Source: Polytrichum commune
Taxonomy: Eukaryota; Streptophyta; Polytrichopsida; Polytrichales; Polytrichaceae
NCBI GenBank assembly: GCA_950295325.1
Contig: OX485803.1
Span: 39,635,554-39,699,553 of the forward strand
Length of the DNA: 64,000 bases
Reading direction: 5' to 3'
Below, in pieces: positions 1 through 12,595 of this stretch. Position numbers and translations under genes: made by a program. The notes below the pieces were generated by a model that did no database searches, was not told where the DNA came from, and was given only the letters and a program-made list of their open reading frames with translations. Position 1 is the first letter of the stretch. Every line of letters begins with the position of its first letter.

Positions 1-1030
1 TAAGATAAGGAAGTCACAATAGAAGAAGAGCATAAGGCTGAATTGTAAGAAGAACTACATACGTAAGGCTTTGCCTAATAGATAAATTATGATCAGTGGG
101 AATTTATGGTGTCTTGATGGTCTGAAGGAGAATGACAATGCCTGGCGTAATATGGTAGTTGACAATTTGACCATGTGTGAAGTAATTGGGAGTTGCATAT
201 TGTAGTTGAATATTTGTCTGGCAAACATAAATTTCACACTATGTGTATATAAATCATGTTGTTAGTTGAAGCAAATGTTCACATTCAAATATGACATCTA
301 TAAGACAAATTATATTAAACAATCTTGATTTTCTTTTCCTACCCCAAACTTCATTTCAAATCAATAGGTAATTTCATCTCAACTTTGATCTCAAATGCAA
401 CATAAACTTTTCTCCTCTAAGCATATATCAAATAAACTGAAAGTTTACCTCTCATTCATCTGAATTGTCAATCCAAACTTATCTCAAAGTTTTCAAATGG
501 CATAAATATTGAAAGATGTCAATAATCAATAACTTCAAAGAAGCACATGAATGGAGTTGTATATACAAACATTTATGTATATATCATAATGTGGAGCATC
601 TCTCTCTCTCTCTCTCCCCCGTATACATCAACTATATATATTGTTATTTACAAATTCCAATGCATATGAACATAAGATATTTACCTATAAAAGGTATATG
701 CAGTAAACTATATAACATAATTGTAGGGGGTTGACTCTTCATACCACATATGAACTAACGTGGTGTAGAAAGGCATACTATTTGAGGCATTAGCATACAT
801 AGTATACATAAGGGAGAGGCATTATTTTTATCTAGTGTGTATACTTAAAAAGGTTATTAAGAATGATAGATATACAAAAGACGCCATAAGGTTTAGAATT
901 TTTTTTGACAATAGATGTGTTAGTTTCATCCAAACTTCGTGTGTTTTAAGGTCAAATTATTATGAGTTATGTCCTATAACTAAAAAAAAACTATTCAATG
1001 ACTCTCTCATTGGAAAATGAAAATGGCTCA
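1..1030. other. AT-rich intergenic DNA, no gene seen
   Basis: I find no coding similarity here on either strand; the open frames are short and of low complexity. A (CT)n microsatellite occupies about 599-616. The composition resembles the other transposon-rich spacers in the window. Confidence 0.6.
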
Positions 1031-1480
1031 TATATGAGACCAATGGCGGTAACCTGGGTTACCACCATAACCCGGATGTGTGCGGATTACAATACTTACA
1101 TCAAAATTAGTCCAAATCGGAAGAAAAAGAACTCAAATTGTCCGGCTCTTCAAGCTCTATTCACCCTCAGATCGACAACAATTTTTGAGACTTCGGTTTT
1201 TGACATTCCACTGTATCGGAAGAGGGCAAACTTTGACTATTGCAACATTGCCAACAAACACAAGAGCAAACACACACAAAAATCCCAAAAGATGCAATGA
1301 TGAACCCCGTCCCACGTCCATGTTGTTGTCCACATTCATTTTGCATTATTCGCAAAATGCAAACCAAATGTTGGTCCTATTTTGGGCACCCTCCAGGAAA
1401 TTTATTATTATTATTATTTTAATGGCATTCACACACTTTTTAAATTTGGTAACCTGGGTTACCGCCATAGGTCTCATATG
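1031..1480. mobile_element. MITE-like element with ~30-bp terminal inverted repeats
   Basis: The left end (about 1031-1063) reads TATGAGACC then ATGGCGGTAACC then GGTTACC. The reverse complement of the right end (about 1448-1480) carries the same string with a few mismatches. Each arm also holds a near-palindromic GGTAACC-TG-GGTTACC core. The roughly 450-bp interior has no transposase. I could not find a convincing target-site duplication, so the superfamily is open. Confidence 0.55.
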
Positions 1481-2461
1481 TACGTCGCACATATCACTTA
1501 TTTCATGATTTACATTCTATGTACTAGGTAGTGGATGCATTTATGTAATTAATTTGACAAGCTTAATATGAATACATAAGCCCATTTTCTAACCTATTTT
1601 AAAAGTGTATATGTATTTATGTTTCTCTATAAAGTTCGTGTATAAAGGGGGTTTTATTTCATAGTCGTCCACTTTTTTGCCACATGTCACTACCCTTGGG
1701 CACATAATGGTGTGACATGTAGGGCATTTTACCTGTACTTTGTGTATAAAGATAATGACCTCTACGTATGATGCCATATAAGTATGTAGCATCTTCTTGG
1801 CAAATCTCTCATGAAACCCTTCTGAAAGATGATATTGTGTCTGTAGCAAAACAAAAAATAAAATGTAAAGCAAATGCAATTCAATGCGATTTGTGAAAGG
1901 AAAGGATAAAAATTAGATAAGCTTCCTCCTCCTGTTTTGAAAGTTAGCTGTTCCTCAAGTTTTGCCACATGTCACTCTTACATTGGTTGGGACGTACTCA
2001 AGCCCCTCGTGGAAGTATATTTTGGTATGAAAAAGATGAAGAAGGACTATAGTCAAACCACCTATTCCCGATCAGGACCCCATCGGGAATTTATAGTTTT
2101 GATTAGGTTGGGACTAAATATCAATCAGGCCGGTAAGTACCAATAGTGCTATGACACATGTCCTTGATTTGAGTGGTAAAGTGAGGAGGAATGAGCGGTT
2201 AGAATGAGCGGTTATAATGGCCGACTCTAAACAATGATAATATGTTCTAGTCAACTTTGACTTCAAAAATTCACAGTAATTTCAATTTAAGGAATAAAAT
2301 TCCCGAAAAATTACAATCCTTATTATTTCTATCTTTCCTACAAGGGATAATTTTGCACTGCCTTATGCTTCTCCAAATCTAGCACTTAATCTCTTAGGTG
2401 GTCAATTATGGGCGACTCTACTCTTATCAAACACCTTATGCCACATTTGTATATATATTGA
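1481..2461. other. Intergenic DNA, no gene seen
   Basis: No recognisable coding sequence. A segment at about 1988-2045 (centred on a CCCCTCGTGGAAG-like core) is repeated in diverged form at about 2895-2950, on the far side of the MITE at 2462-2853. This suggests an older local duplication, or one repeat interrupted by the MITE. Confidence 0.5.
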
Positions 2462-2853
2462 TGGCCGGTTCACACGGGGTCACAAGTCCCACTCATGCTA
2501 GTATGTCCCAACATGGAGGCAAAGTCCCGATGCTTTAGCTTCAAAACATCATTTAAAGATGGTTAATGATCATTTAAGTCGGATCTTGATTATTTTATGC
2601 AAAATATTTGTGGGGCTTGTGTTGGGAGTTGGGTCTAGCTTTTGGCTCGACCCAACTTGCAACACAAGTCCCAACCCTCACCTCCAAAATGTGTTACCAT
2701 GTAAGCATCCTTGTCATACTTAATTAGGACTTAAAACTTGGAAACCTACATGAAGTGCTAAGTCCCAACTTCCATGCTCTCAACGGCTGAGATTGCATGG
2801 ATTAACCTCAAGTGACTTGTGAGTTAGGACTTGGGACCCGTGTGAACCGGCCC
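2462..2853. mobile_element. PIF/Harbinger-type MITE, family A copy 1
   Basis: A 392-bp non-autonomous element. The terminal inverted repeats begin GGGCCGGTTCACACGGG (first base T on the left) and run about 27 bp into CAAGTCC. The flanking trinucleotide TGA is directly repeated (2459-2461 and 2854-2856), which fits the 3-bp TWA-like duplication of PIF/Harbinger elements. The interior has an imperfect hairpin around GGGTCTAGCTTTTGGCTCGACCC. The related copy at 33677-34441 is in the opposite orientation. Confidence 0.8.
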
Positions 2854-2856
2854 TGA

Positions 2857-4617
2857 GGATGTGGTATGAGATGTGGTTTCGGGACGTAATTCGTTGGGAC
2901 CTACTCAAGTCCCTCGTGGAGGTATAGTTCGGCATGATGAGAATGATGAACCAGGAAGCACCTCAAGCCACATCCGCATATTGGGGATGTGGTGTGAGAT
3001 GTGGTTTCGGGACGTGGGTGTTCAGACATGATGGCTGCCTTGGTGCGGCAGGGGCTTGTCGTTTGCTGCCGCTGAGTCTTTTGTTTCTTCCCGAGTCGCC
3101 GTGAGCCTCCTACCTCGCCTAGCCACGGAGCCCTACGTTCGTAGCTATCATCGCAATTGAGGTGACGCCCTTCGTGTTGCTCCGCTCCTGCTCTCTCTTA
3201 AGAAGCCTATTCGAGCGAAATTGGTTCCAAATTGGCAAATTGGAGCTATTCTTCGACCTTCAAGCGGCACAGGCTGTTACATTTCTTTGAGAAGAAGATT
3301 GGCTTGGGAGGAACCAAGACGTAGTGCGTTGTTTTTCTCGTTATTCCTTAGGGATATATTCTGTAGAAGCGGCAGGAGAGATTGGGGAGAAATTGGATCG
3401 TACACAAGGTAACTTAGGGAGTACGGGGATAGGATAGCATGAGCACCAGAGGTTTAGCTAAGGCTTGAACGCATTGACCGAGGCATCATCGGTCTGCCAG
3501 TTGTGCTGCTGCTTCTAAGATATTTTGTGTCGGGGTGCGGTTGGAAGGGAGGGATTAATAATCTTCTTGGTGTTATGCTCATTGTTATTATTTTCGGTGA
3601 AGTTTCGAGGAAATATTATCAAGAAGTAGATACAATGCGCGACTTATTAGCTCCTAGTTAGAGCTCTGGCCGTAGTTATACGACGGAGACAATAATGTGG
3701 AAGCGGGCTACGTGCCAAGTTAGAGCATTGCTCCCAGGATTGATTGACGTCTCAACCCGCTGTGAAAGCCGAAACTAGAGCTCAAACAAGATTTGTATTC
3801 GGGAATATTTTACATAGGAACAGGGCAAGAAGGAGACGCACGAGTAACGGGAACTGGACTAACAGTGACCACAGTGTCAATGCCAGTATATAAAAGTTAG
3901 TTAAATAGATAGGATTAAAGTGAGCAGGGCTTGGGGTTAATTGCACACAGGTTCTTAACCCTTCAGTGGAAATAGAGGGAGAACCGTTTCCTTGCTCGAT
4001 CGGCTAGTGTTGCTACTGGTCGATGCCGGAACGAAAGTTACAGAAACTGGATGGGTGATCTTTGAATAGAGGGTTAAATTATACGGGCTTCTCGCAAAAC
4101 GATTAGTTGTCGCTGCACTTTGTCTCTGAAGGACAGAACTCGCCATCATTGAACGTTTGTTCTTCGCTCAAATATTTTGGTTTCTCACTAACGGAAGAAA
4201 CTCGGATTCTATAGTTGGCCTCCTTAAGCTGAGGGAAAAGACGGAGAAAAGGAGAGTGTATTGCTGCTCAACAGATAAGCAAAAGGTATACGAGAGTGAG
4301 TTTTTATAAAGCACATCCTTGGACTTGGTCTATTAAAAGGGGAGGAAAGAGAGCGAAGTCGAATTGTTCTGTTCACAAGTCATGAGGAACAGCAGGATGC
4401 CGAAATAATTTGAATGTAATAGAACAAGTAACAAAGTCCAGGACACGCGAGGTCAGGGTCAAGAAACCCTGGTTCTTGAACTGGAAGGTTCATAACTGTC
4501 AAATTGAACCTTAGTCGGATACGAGTGGAACTCCATCGAAAGTCGAATCTAGGAAGGAGGCTTTTCTGCTTCGGCGAAGAAACGCAGCAGCAGAGGCGAG
4601 GAGTACCTGCAAATTCA
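2857..4617. other. Upstream region of the UBA2-type gene; likely promoter and 5' UTR
   Basis: From about 3020 the base composition is more mixed and GC-richer than the spacers, as expected for promoter and leader DNA of the gene starting at 4618. The string GGATGTGGT-TGAGATGTGG occurs twice (about 2866 and 2987), a short direct duplication. A small stem at about 4453-4472 (CAGGGT ... ACCCTG) sits in the presumed leader. I cannot place a transcription start. Confidence 0.45.
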
Positions 4618-7600
4618 ATGGATTATGCACTTAATGTGAAGATGGATTACCCGATAAAGACAGACTACTCGGATTACGAAGGAAGCGATTACTCGGGCTA
4701 CGAGGACACTAAAAAGAGGAAAGTGACGGAGGGTGGCAATGGGAACTCTTCCGTGAAACTATCGAGGGACGAGCTGAAGAAGCTCTTGGAGCCCCTCAGT
4801 AAAGAACAGCTTGTCCTTCTGCTAGTGGATGCGTACGCTTCTCTCTCTCGCTCTATTGTCACCAGTTTTTGTAATTTCAATAATGGCCTGTCGTCATTGT
4901 AGATGAAGTGCTACAAAGAAGTATGACATGTCTTTACTGTTGTAAGGATCTCTCTTTTGTATCTTCTTTGTAAAAGTCTAGCTTCAATACATCCGTGGTA
5001 TGAAAATCTCTTCCGAGCTATCTTTATTTTGTCTTTCTCTAGGATGAAGTGGCAAAGTATACCTACTGCATACAGACTGCATCTATGCAACCCCTATTAC
5101 GATGCTTTGTAAACGTACCTGAAACTCCTGTCGAAATGCCTCAATAGTGGTGAATCTGAAGGTAATTGATACACAACAGAAGGCACTGTCCACAATAGAT
5201 CAAATATTCAATTCTTCTAATTCTTCTAGTTGGACAATTGATGTGATTATGATTTGTAGTCAGTGGCGAGTTTACTGTGCAGTAGGTAATCACATAGACA
5301 GGGCGGGCTGATCCTGCGAACATGTCCACAAAGTGCAGAATGAATTCAGACGTATGCATATTGCAAACTGCTTATCTTGTAGTGTAGGTTTCGGGTTTGT
5401 TTCCGGCATTTGCATAGGTATGTACTGTGCTGAACAACGCACTATGGATTTTGGAATCCTGTCAGAAACAATAGTTTCAGTAGCTGTGTTTTGGCCGTGA
5501 GTTGTGGTTTTTCAGTAACCAGATCCAGATCGTTTTGAGGTATAGCTTACTTGTCAAGGCACTTCAATTTGCAATGAGAAGGTTCGAGTGTTGCCGAGAG
5601 GTGTTTTTTGGGGTGGAGAGACTACAACATCTTATTGCTGCAGACAATTAGATGAATTATCGATTCTCAACATTGCACTTGCTTCTCTATAGTAGTGATT
5701 GACTGAAACTAGGAGTTTTTCATAGTAGTTCTCCGTGTCTGGAGTCTCTCTTTTGATAATCTCCTTACTGTTCTGAACATACTGATAATCCACTCATTTG
5801 TAACCATGAAATGTACCTTGTACATCTTAGGTCCTAAAACAATCTGCAGATCAGCTTTTAAGGCTTGTTCTACATTCATGTTAGTTTGGCTAGCCAGCTG
5901 AATACACAACTCTCCTGTTTTGGTTTGCAATGTCATGAAGATGATATTGAGTAGCTTCCTGGCGATTGGTGAATGCGTGTCATAGGTTTGGAGGGACTCT
6001 TACAGGGGGGAGCTGATAAGGGGGATATAACTATTTTTTAGAGTTTTGCAAGAACAAGATTGAAATGTGGAAGACTGTTTGCTTGTCCTGGGTTGTAAGA
6101 GAAATTAATTGCTACGATTCTGCTTGTTGTGGACTGGAAACTTTTGAATGACTGGGATGCCTGGGACTGCATGTCTGGCTGGAATGTTGTTTTATGCAGA
6201 GGGTCTTTATTCCCTGCTGTGGCAGATGATATTAGAGACACTGCCAGTAAGGACCCAGTTCACCGGAAGCTGTTTGTGCGTGGCCTGGCTTGGGAGACCT
6301 CTTCAGTGGCTCTGCGGGAAGTGAGTGCATTCATGGATGCTTGTGAGTTTTGGCTTTATGGTTCTGGACGTTTCCTCTAATTTTTTGAGTGCTGGCTGAT
6401 GCCTTGCTCAACTTCTGAGAATGTTTGACAACCTTTGTATATATGCAGGGGACATGAATTGGACTTATTTGTCTTGCCAACCTTGTCATATGGGTGTTCT
6501 TTCAACTTTATATTTTTCCTGTTCACTTCATTAACTTGATGCTGAGTAGCTAAGTTTTGTCAGTTGAGGTGGTTTTCCCTAGTACACCAATTTTCAGCAG
6601 CTTGAAATTGTCGAAATACTTTTTCAATATAAATGCCTCTATTCTTCTGTATAGAATAGCCTTAATTTAGCGGGATTGGATGGGAGTGTCAAAATCTGCA
6701 TCCGATATATGGGTTCTTCACTCGTCAATCAAATGTATTCAGAGATTCCATCATTTTGGTTCTACTCATCTGTGCTGGTTATGTAAAGAATTGGATATGA
6801 GATGAATTGACTCAGTTCAGTCGCCCTGATTTGGTTGTGAAGTGAATGAATCCTCCAACTTTTTGAGCATTCTCATTGCGCTTGTGATTTTTCCATTACA
6901 TTTCTGTGCACTCATGAGTGGAAACGGTTTCTGGATTCTTTTCGGTATCAGGTCATGAAAACTAAAATATGGATTAAACCAGAGGTCAAAGCACGTCAGA
7001 CCACTAGAAGACTTCCAATTGTTTTGCTAAGAGTACTTGTCGAAAACATCAGATACTAACTTTTAGGAAGTATCTGGACTAAGTTTTTTCATGACTACCA
7101 CTAGTATGTATTATCTGAGCTGCATTTGACGTGAGGTAGTGCCCAACCTATCGTGGTGACTCCTCTTTTGAGCTACAAGCTTATATAAGAATGGGTTCAT
7201 CGGGTCCAACACGCATGATTTGATGAGAGTGCATCACCTTCACCTCTAAAATTTGAATTTCAAAGCATTGCGTTGTAGCCCTGAAAAATGTAAATTGCAC
7301 GTGTTACATAGAGGAGGGTGAGCAAGATTTAGAGCAGAGATTCCTCAAGTAGCTGAAATCGGTAGATTATCATGTTTGTGATTATACTAACTCAAGGTTT
7401 ACATTTGACGTAGGCTTTTGAGCAGTACGGTGAGGTGGAGGAGGCATGTGTTATTACAGACAAAGGAACTGGGAAGTCTCGAGGCTTTGGATTTATTACT
7501 TTCAAACATATGGACTCAGCACAACGGGCACTCAAGGAACCGAGCAAAAATATTGATGTTAGTCTCTTATTGTACTGCGTCTACTTACAGTCTCTATAAT

Positions 7601-9600
7601 AATGTCAAGCCGCATTTGTGAAGGAACTGAAACAATCTTTGTGGTGCTGTGTGTAAAATCATTTCACCACATATTTCAGTAGTGGCAAACTTTAAAGTGT
7701 TAATACAGTGTGAGGTGAACAATTGTCATCAAATGTTCTGTGAGATACTATCAATGTTGGATGCATGCTAAAGTGTCGTAATCAGCAACATTGTGGCTTA
7801 GTTTGCACGGTGTACTTGGTTCATCTGTACAGAAGGACATTTACTTGGTTCAATTTTTTGGAGTAGCAAGGAGAGGTGTGTAGGTTTAGCATCAGCCTAG
7901 AATCAAATAGAGACAGAGTAAGTGGAGTTGAAGAATATAGTTACTTGCTTATTTGACATAAAATTGTTTCTTGTTATAATCTACACAGGGTCGAATTACA
8001 GTATGCAATCTAGCGTCTGTTGGTAGCACAAATGGGCCAACATCTGTGGACCAAGCACAGAGAAAGCTCTATATTGGAGGTCTCTCATATGATACAACCA
8101 GTGACACGCTGCTGAACATCTTCTCGCAATATGGAGAAATTGAGGAAGGTGCCATTGCTTACGATAAGAATACTAACAAATCCAGGTTTGGCCTTGTCTT
8201 CCAAAGGATTTAGACATTTTGATTAAACGTTAAACATGTGTATATAGTGAGTATTGTTTGCGAATGGTATTTATATCTGCTTTATTTTGGTAAATGTTGA
8301 TAGATTGGATTTCTCAAGGAGCATAGATAGTTTTTAGTATCCTACACCTTCATTGCTGTATCAAAATTCTGGTATGGTCCTTTAAGAGTTGACTGTAGAT
8401 TTCTGTTACATAGGAGCAAGTACCAATTGTACAGAAATTCCATACTGCAAATTAAAAATATACCCATGGTCTAAGCCACGTTGAATAAGGACTTGCATGC
8501 TACAATCTTAACATACTCCCATGCTCGGGGGGGGGGGGGGGGGGCAGTGTGTTAAAAAGTTAAGGATATAGGTGCGAACAACCACTATTTTATAGGGGGG
8601 TATTACTTTCAATTCTTCTTTTTTTTCACATGCTATCATTATGTAATTTTCTACTTTGGGTTAATAGAAAAATGTCTTGAATTACTTATAATTCCAAATT
8701 ACCTATTATTCCATACCCTATAGTACTTTAAAGATGTCCAATGCCATTTTTGATACCCTATATTACTCTTAAGTCCAATTATAATTTTTTGCCCCCATGT
8801 TTTTAAAATACCCTATCATTTGTTCACACGTATATTGCTACTCCAACCAATGACTACCCCCCCGAGCTCCCATGTGTGAAACTAATTTTTTTTTGATATG
8901 GTGGCAGAGGTTTTGCATTTGTGACATTCAAGACAGTTGAAGGAGCAAAGAGGGCCATTGATGATACCAATAAAAGCATCGAAGTAAGTACCTTTCGCCT
9001 TTCTCAATTCGTCCACTATCTAGAGAGAGAGAGAGAGAGAGAGAGATATGACCAGTTTTATTGTATACGTTGTTTGTGTGAGTATTGACAGAAAATCCTC
9101 ATGTTATATTATGGTAGCCAGTCTGAGAAATATGAGTGAGGTCCAGAACAGTTGGAATTTAGCATTGGCACTGACCAAAAGAACTTTCAACTCTGCAGGG
9201 CAGGCATGTGACAGTGAAGCTTGCAGCAGAGGGCCAACGAGAGCGCACACAATCCCAAGCACTCTCTGTGCAGTTGCAGTCCCTACCACAAGTGCAGCAA
9301 GGCTACTCAACTTTAACTCCCAGTCTCTCGAATTACGCACGACCACAACTGGCTACTTCTGCACCGCAGACACTAAGCTTCTCAGCTTATACTCCACTAG
9401 CGTATGGTACACAATCCGCATACGGGGGCCTTACTACGACGCCGCAATATGGAGGCCTTTCAACATCACCTCAGCCATATAACCCTTCACAGTATGCACA
9501 GTATACTGCATTTGGGTCCCAATCAAACCATGCAGTAATTCCGACAGTGGCCTCTATCCAAGGTGGCTCATTATCATCGTACTACACAGGCTCCAACTGA
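4618..9600 (+). CDS. UBA2: UBP1-associated protein 2-like RNA-binding protein, two RRMs
   Basis: Six exons join in phase: 4618-4832, 6200-6320, 7414-7557, 7989-8185, 8908-8983 and 9199-9600, giving 384 residues. RRM1 spans about 95-165 (RNP2 LFVRGL, RNP1 [10 protein letters not shown]) and RRM2 about 186-260 ([16 protein letters not shown]). The acidic N-terminus ends in a [19 protein letters not shown] segment typical of plant UBA2 proteins; the C-terminal ~120 residues are rich in Gln, Ser and Tyr. Family knowledge: nuclear hnRNP-like proteins that bind U-rich 3' UTRs and act with UBP1 in mRNA stability and ABA or wounding responses. ATG 4618 was chosen because the conserved acidic leader begins there; the open frame extends upstream to 4504 without an ATG. 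Intron 1 is long (1367 nt) and intron 4 carries a MITE. It is somewhat shorter than Arabidopsis UBA2a. Confidence 0.93.
8516..8874. mobile_element. MITE with 8-bp target duplication in UBA2 intron 4
   Basis: The octamer CTCCCATG is directly repeated at 8516-8523 and 8867-8874. The 343 bp between begin CTCGGGGGGG and end with its inverse CCCCCCCGAG. The left G run has grown to 18 (8527-8544) against 7 on the right. An 8-bp duplication with short terminal repeats is the hAT signature, though the terminal sequence itself is unusual. The right end is 41 nt from the exon 5 acceptor, leaving only a CTAAT-like branch site and a T tract between. Confidence 0.8.
9022..9046. repeat. (GA)n microsatellite in UBA2 intron 5
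   Basis: About 12 uninterrupted GA dinucleotides lie just after the exon 5 donor site. Confidence 0.9.
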
Positions 9601-11956
9601 GGGTAGTATACTTGACCTTCCAGCTTCAAGAGTTTAGTTGGTTTCTCGTGTGTTAAGTTACATGATGGTAACATTCTCATCTGCTTTGGTGCCTTATCTT
9701 TATTCTGTCAAGTGAATGTCGGACTAGTGGGATGTACAGACAAAGAATGCAGGGGATTACTTAAGAGTGATGTAGTTCAGTTTCTCCATATTATTCAAAA
9801 GGACTTGTTTTCTAAAATATCATTGATACACGATGTTACATGTGAAACTTTTGGCCATAGACATAGAGGATTTCATTTTGGTATGAGAATTTGTTGCAGC
9901 TGGTGTATGTAATGCATGTATCTTTCACCTAGAAGACCCTTTTTACTTGTACATTTGCAACATGATGCAAGTAAACTGACTTGGTATTGCAGTGTGACTC
10001 TGTTTTGTTTCGTGTCCACTGAAACTTCCTTTGTCAGGTAAAGTTTCTTCATGATAGAACAATTTATGATGACAAGAAGGAAAGAAAAAAGAAAACGAAC
10101 ATGTGTTTGGTTGGAGCATGTCATGTGGTTAAATTGATATGGCTTGAGATTAATATCAAATCTGGCAAGCAAACTCATAAGGTATTACATGATGTGATAC
10201 CTTATGTCTAGTAAGCTCATTATAATCTCATCTTTTGAAATTCCGTAAATTTGTGATTGTTGATTTTCAAGTGATCTTTCAAATGGATCATTTCACTCCA
10301 GATTTGGATCAGACAGAAGGAAGAAGCTATTAACATGATCCTTTTATGATCACTTGATGGCACACCTTGATTCTGAGAAATTTTCAACAAACTCTTGATC
10401 TTCAACTCTTTCAGGAATCTTAGCGATTTCTTTGAAAATGTTCAAAACCATTGTTCATATGTTATCAAAGCATCTGGAGTGCACCAATCATAGGAGCCTT
10501 TGCTGACTTTCCTACAACCTTCAAAGCTCCCTACTTAGATATTCCTCACCTTCTACAAACTCAATTCTTACTATGAAAAAACACCCAAACAAGGTGGGTT
10601 ACTCCAATTCTTGAAGGGAACTTTTAAAAAGAAGACATGCACAACCTAGGTTTGGATGCCAAGTCGTAAGAAATCTAGCCCAAGAAACCAAAGGCAGAGA
10701 GGGATTGGGTACTCCCCGGCACTCTACCCGTCCTTCCTTTTCTGTGTATCATCTATCTCGGTAGAAAAATAGGTCGTCAATGTTGGTGTGACAAATTTCT
10801 TCAGAAACCACTGTTTTAGCATGCAGATTGTCAGCAAGGAATTGTTTTTAACAACAAAGAGATGGCTTCACATGCAATGAGCAAGGTGGCGTGATTGAGG
10901 TGCAACAGTTGTAGAGCTGAAGACTGCAAATGCGTCCCCAACACAAAGATGGTAGGGGTCATGAATCGTAGTTACGTATGATTGACAAATGCAGCATATC
11001 GACTCGTTTCATAAACTCCGGATAAAGGTCCAATTTCATCAAACTGCTCTCTGAATTGGATCCCGTCCCTGCTTTTTTATCAGAATTAGCAGATGCCCAT
11101 CGCTGCAGCTACATTTCTTGGATGTCTTCGGGTCCCATGAGTGTAACGAACAGACCGTCTGCCCAACTCGAATTGGTCCTACGAGAACAGGGAGCATCAG
11201 CTTGAGATTCTTGAAAGACATATCTGCTCAATTCAAAATCTTCTCCCGAAGCAATGCTTCGACGTTTCCAATCTGTCCGACCTGAATGCTCCCAGCCGGC
11301 CGAACCTACCCGGGGCGCCGTAGCTACCAGCTATTACCCAACATAACCGGTATTACGGCGATGTCAAGCCCCGAGCATCGACAGTTCAACATCCTCTTAA
11401 CACCGGTTATATTTGGCTGATAATCTTGACGTCACCAAAATTAATTGTTGCTTGTCTTGCACCACATCTGAAGATCAAGCCGTGGTGGCAGATCTCCTTG
11501 TACAGATTGTTCCCGGTGCACATTGAGCGGCATCAACCCTCACTTCCATATGAAACTGATTCCCAAGCAAAATACATCACTGCATCAGGAATTTTCACCT
11601 TATCTGCTGAGGAGATGAATTCATACGCTACCCGTATGGGCTCAAAATTTTCACCAGAACTTACACCGCTAGTTTGCGCCCGTGTTGGCCTGGCCCCTGG
11701 CCCCTGGCCCCTGGGTACGAATTGATGTTCCATGCCATCCTCGCACCATCTGCTCATCCTGGCGTCGACGGCGACTACATCAAAATCCATTGTGCCCTTG
11801 CCATTCCAAACGGTTCCACATGTTATAGTACATTTGCACCGATGCTTACAACGGAGAATGCCCATGCATGTGAGCTTAACTTCGGTGAAAGAAAGGAGGC
11901 CATCAAATGCACATACACCGCAATTAAGCTCATTGATGAATGAAGACATTATCCTG
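9601..11956. other. UBA2 3' UTR followed by intergenic DNA
   Basis: The first few hundred bases are probably 3' UTR of the UBA2 gene. Beyond about 10100 I see no recognisable protein, including in the 138-codon minus-strand frame at 11533-11949, which has no family motif. A short CTGGCCC tandem repeat lies at about 11688-11713. The last part is presumably 3' flank of the minus-strand gene ending at 11957. Confidence 0.5.
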
Positions 11957-12595
11957 CTAAATCAGGAAAATAAGCACTGCAAGTATAATCGCAGCAATCA
12001 CGGAATACTTCAATGCAGAGAGTGTAATAGCGGCCGCAACAAGCAACAACTGCCACCCAATCAACACCACCGCGTACAGTAACAACGCAGTCAAGAGAAG
12101 CGCCAGCACATTCTCGACGCTCGGCTCCAACACATCCTTCCACTGGAACTCGAAATTCCCGCCTTCCAGCATCAAATCCAGCTCCTCGAGCTCCCGCTGC
12201 CCCCGAACATACTCCAAACCCTCCCTACTGAACCCTCCCGCACTCTTTCTCGTCCCCCAGCCTCCGAAGAAACCCCAGACCGATTTCCAGAATCCCGAAT
12301 CTTCCGCGCTCTCCAGTTCCGGAGACTCAAATCTCCGGCCGGTCCCTGGCTCCTTCCTCCCATCTCTGCTGTCGCCTTGCCCCGCTGCCCGTGTCAATAC
12401 ATGTCTTCTTGCTTGTCCTGAAAGGCGGGGTACACAATTGGTGTGACCGTACGGCCACGGCCGTGCGTGGTGGTGCAATGTGCGATGCGAGAAGGTTGAG
12501 GTGGGGAGGCTGAGGGCGAGTGAGGGAAAGGTAGGGTTGCAGCACGCCATAGCCATGGCCATTCGCTGCGAAGACGAAGAAAACAAACTCAACAA
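11957..12595 (-). CDS. Plastid-type integral membrane protein, function unknown
   Basis: An uninterrupted 212-codon frame. The first ~65 residues are rich in Ser, Thr, Arg and His and poor in acids (starting MLSLFSSSSQRMAMAMACC), as in chloroplast transit peptides. A charged soluble stretch follows, rich in Gly, Glu and Arg, with an FWKSVWGFFGGW segment near 100. The last ~53 residues (from VENVLALLLTALLLYAV) are almost wholly hydrophobic and can form two membrane helices, ending at the C-terminus. I infer a small envelope or thylakoid protein with its soluble part ahead of the helices; the segment before the first helix (FQWKDVLEPS) resembles conserved plant proteins without an assigned function. 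Met12 or Met14 could be the real start. The gene is single-exon and GC-richer than its surroundings. Confidence 0.72.
   Translation of the reverse strand: MLSLFSSSSQRMAMAMACCNPTFPSLALSLPTSTFSHRTLHHHARPWPYGHTNCVPRLSGQARRHVLTRAAGQGDSRDGRKEPGTGRRFESPELESAEDSGFWKSVWGFFGGWGTRKSAGGFSREGLEYVRGQRELEELDLMLEGGNFEFQWKDVLEPSVENVLALLLTALLLYAVVLIGWQLLLVAAAITLSALKYSVIAAIILAVLIFLI

Noticed and set aside
3955-4149. Minus-strand 64-codon frame with a transit-peptide-like start (MMASSVLQRQ)
   Set aside because: It lies inside the presumed UBA2 leader, has no recognisable family, and no supported downstream exon could be found.
8527-8544. 18-G run taken as an assembly artefact
   Set aside because: Its position at the MITE end, with a 7-C counterpart on the other end and an 8-bp duplication outside both, shows it is real sequence; only its exact length is doubtful.
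11533-11949. Minus-strand 138-codon frame directly below the membrane-protein gene
   Set aside because: No motif or composition typical of a known family. It probably reflects the GC content of the 3' flank; not strong enough to call.
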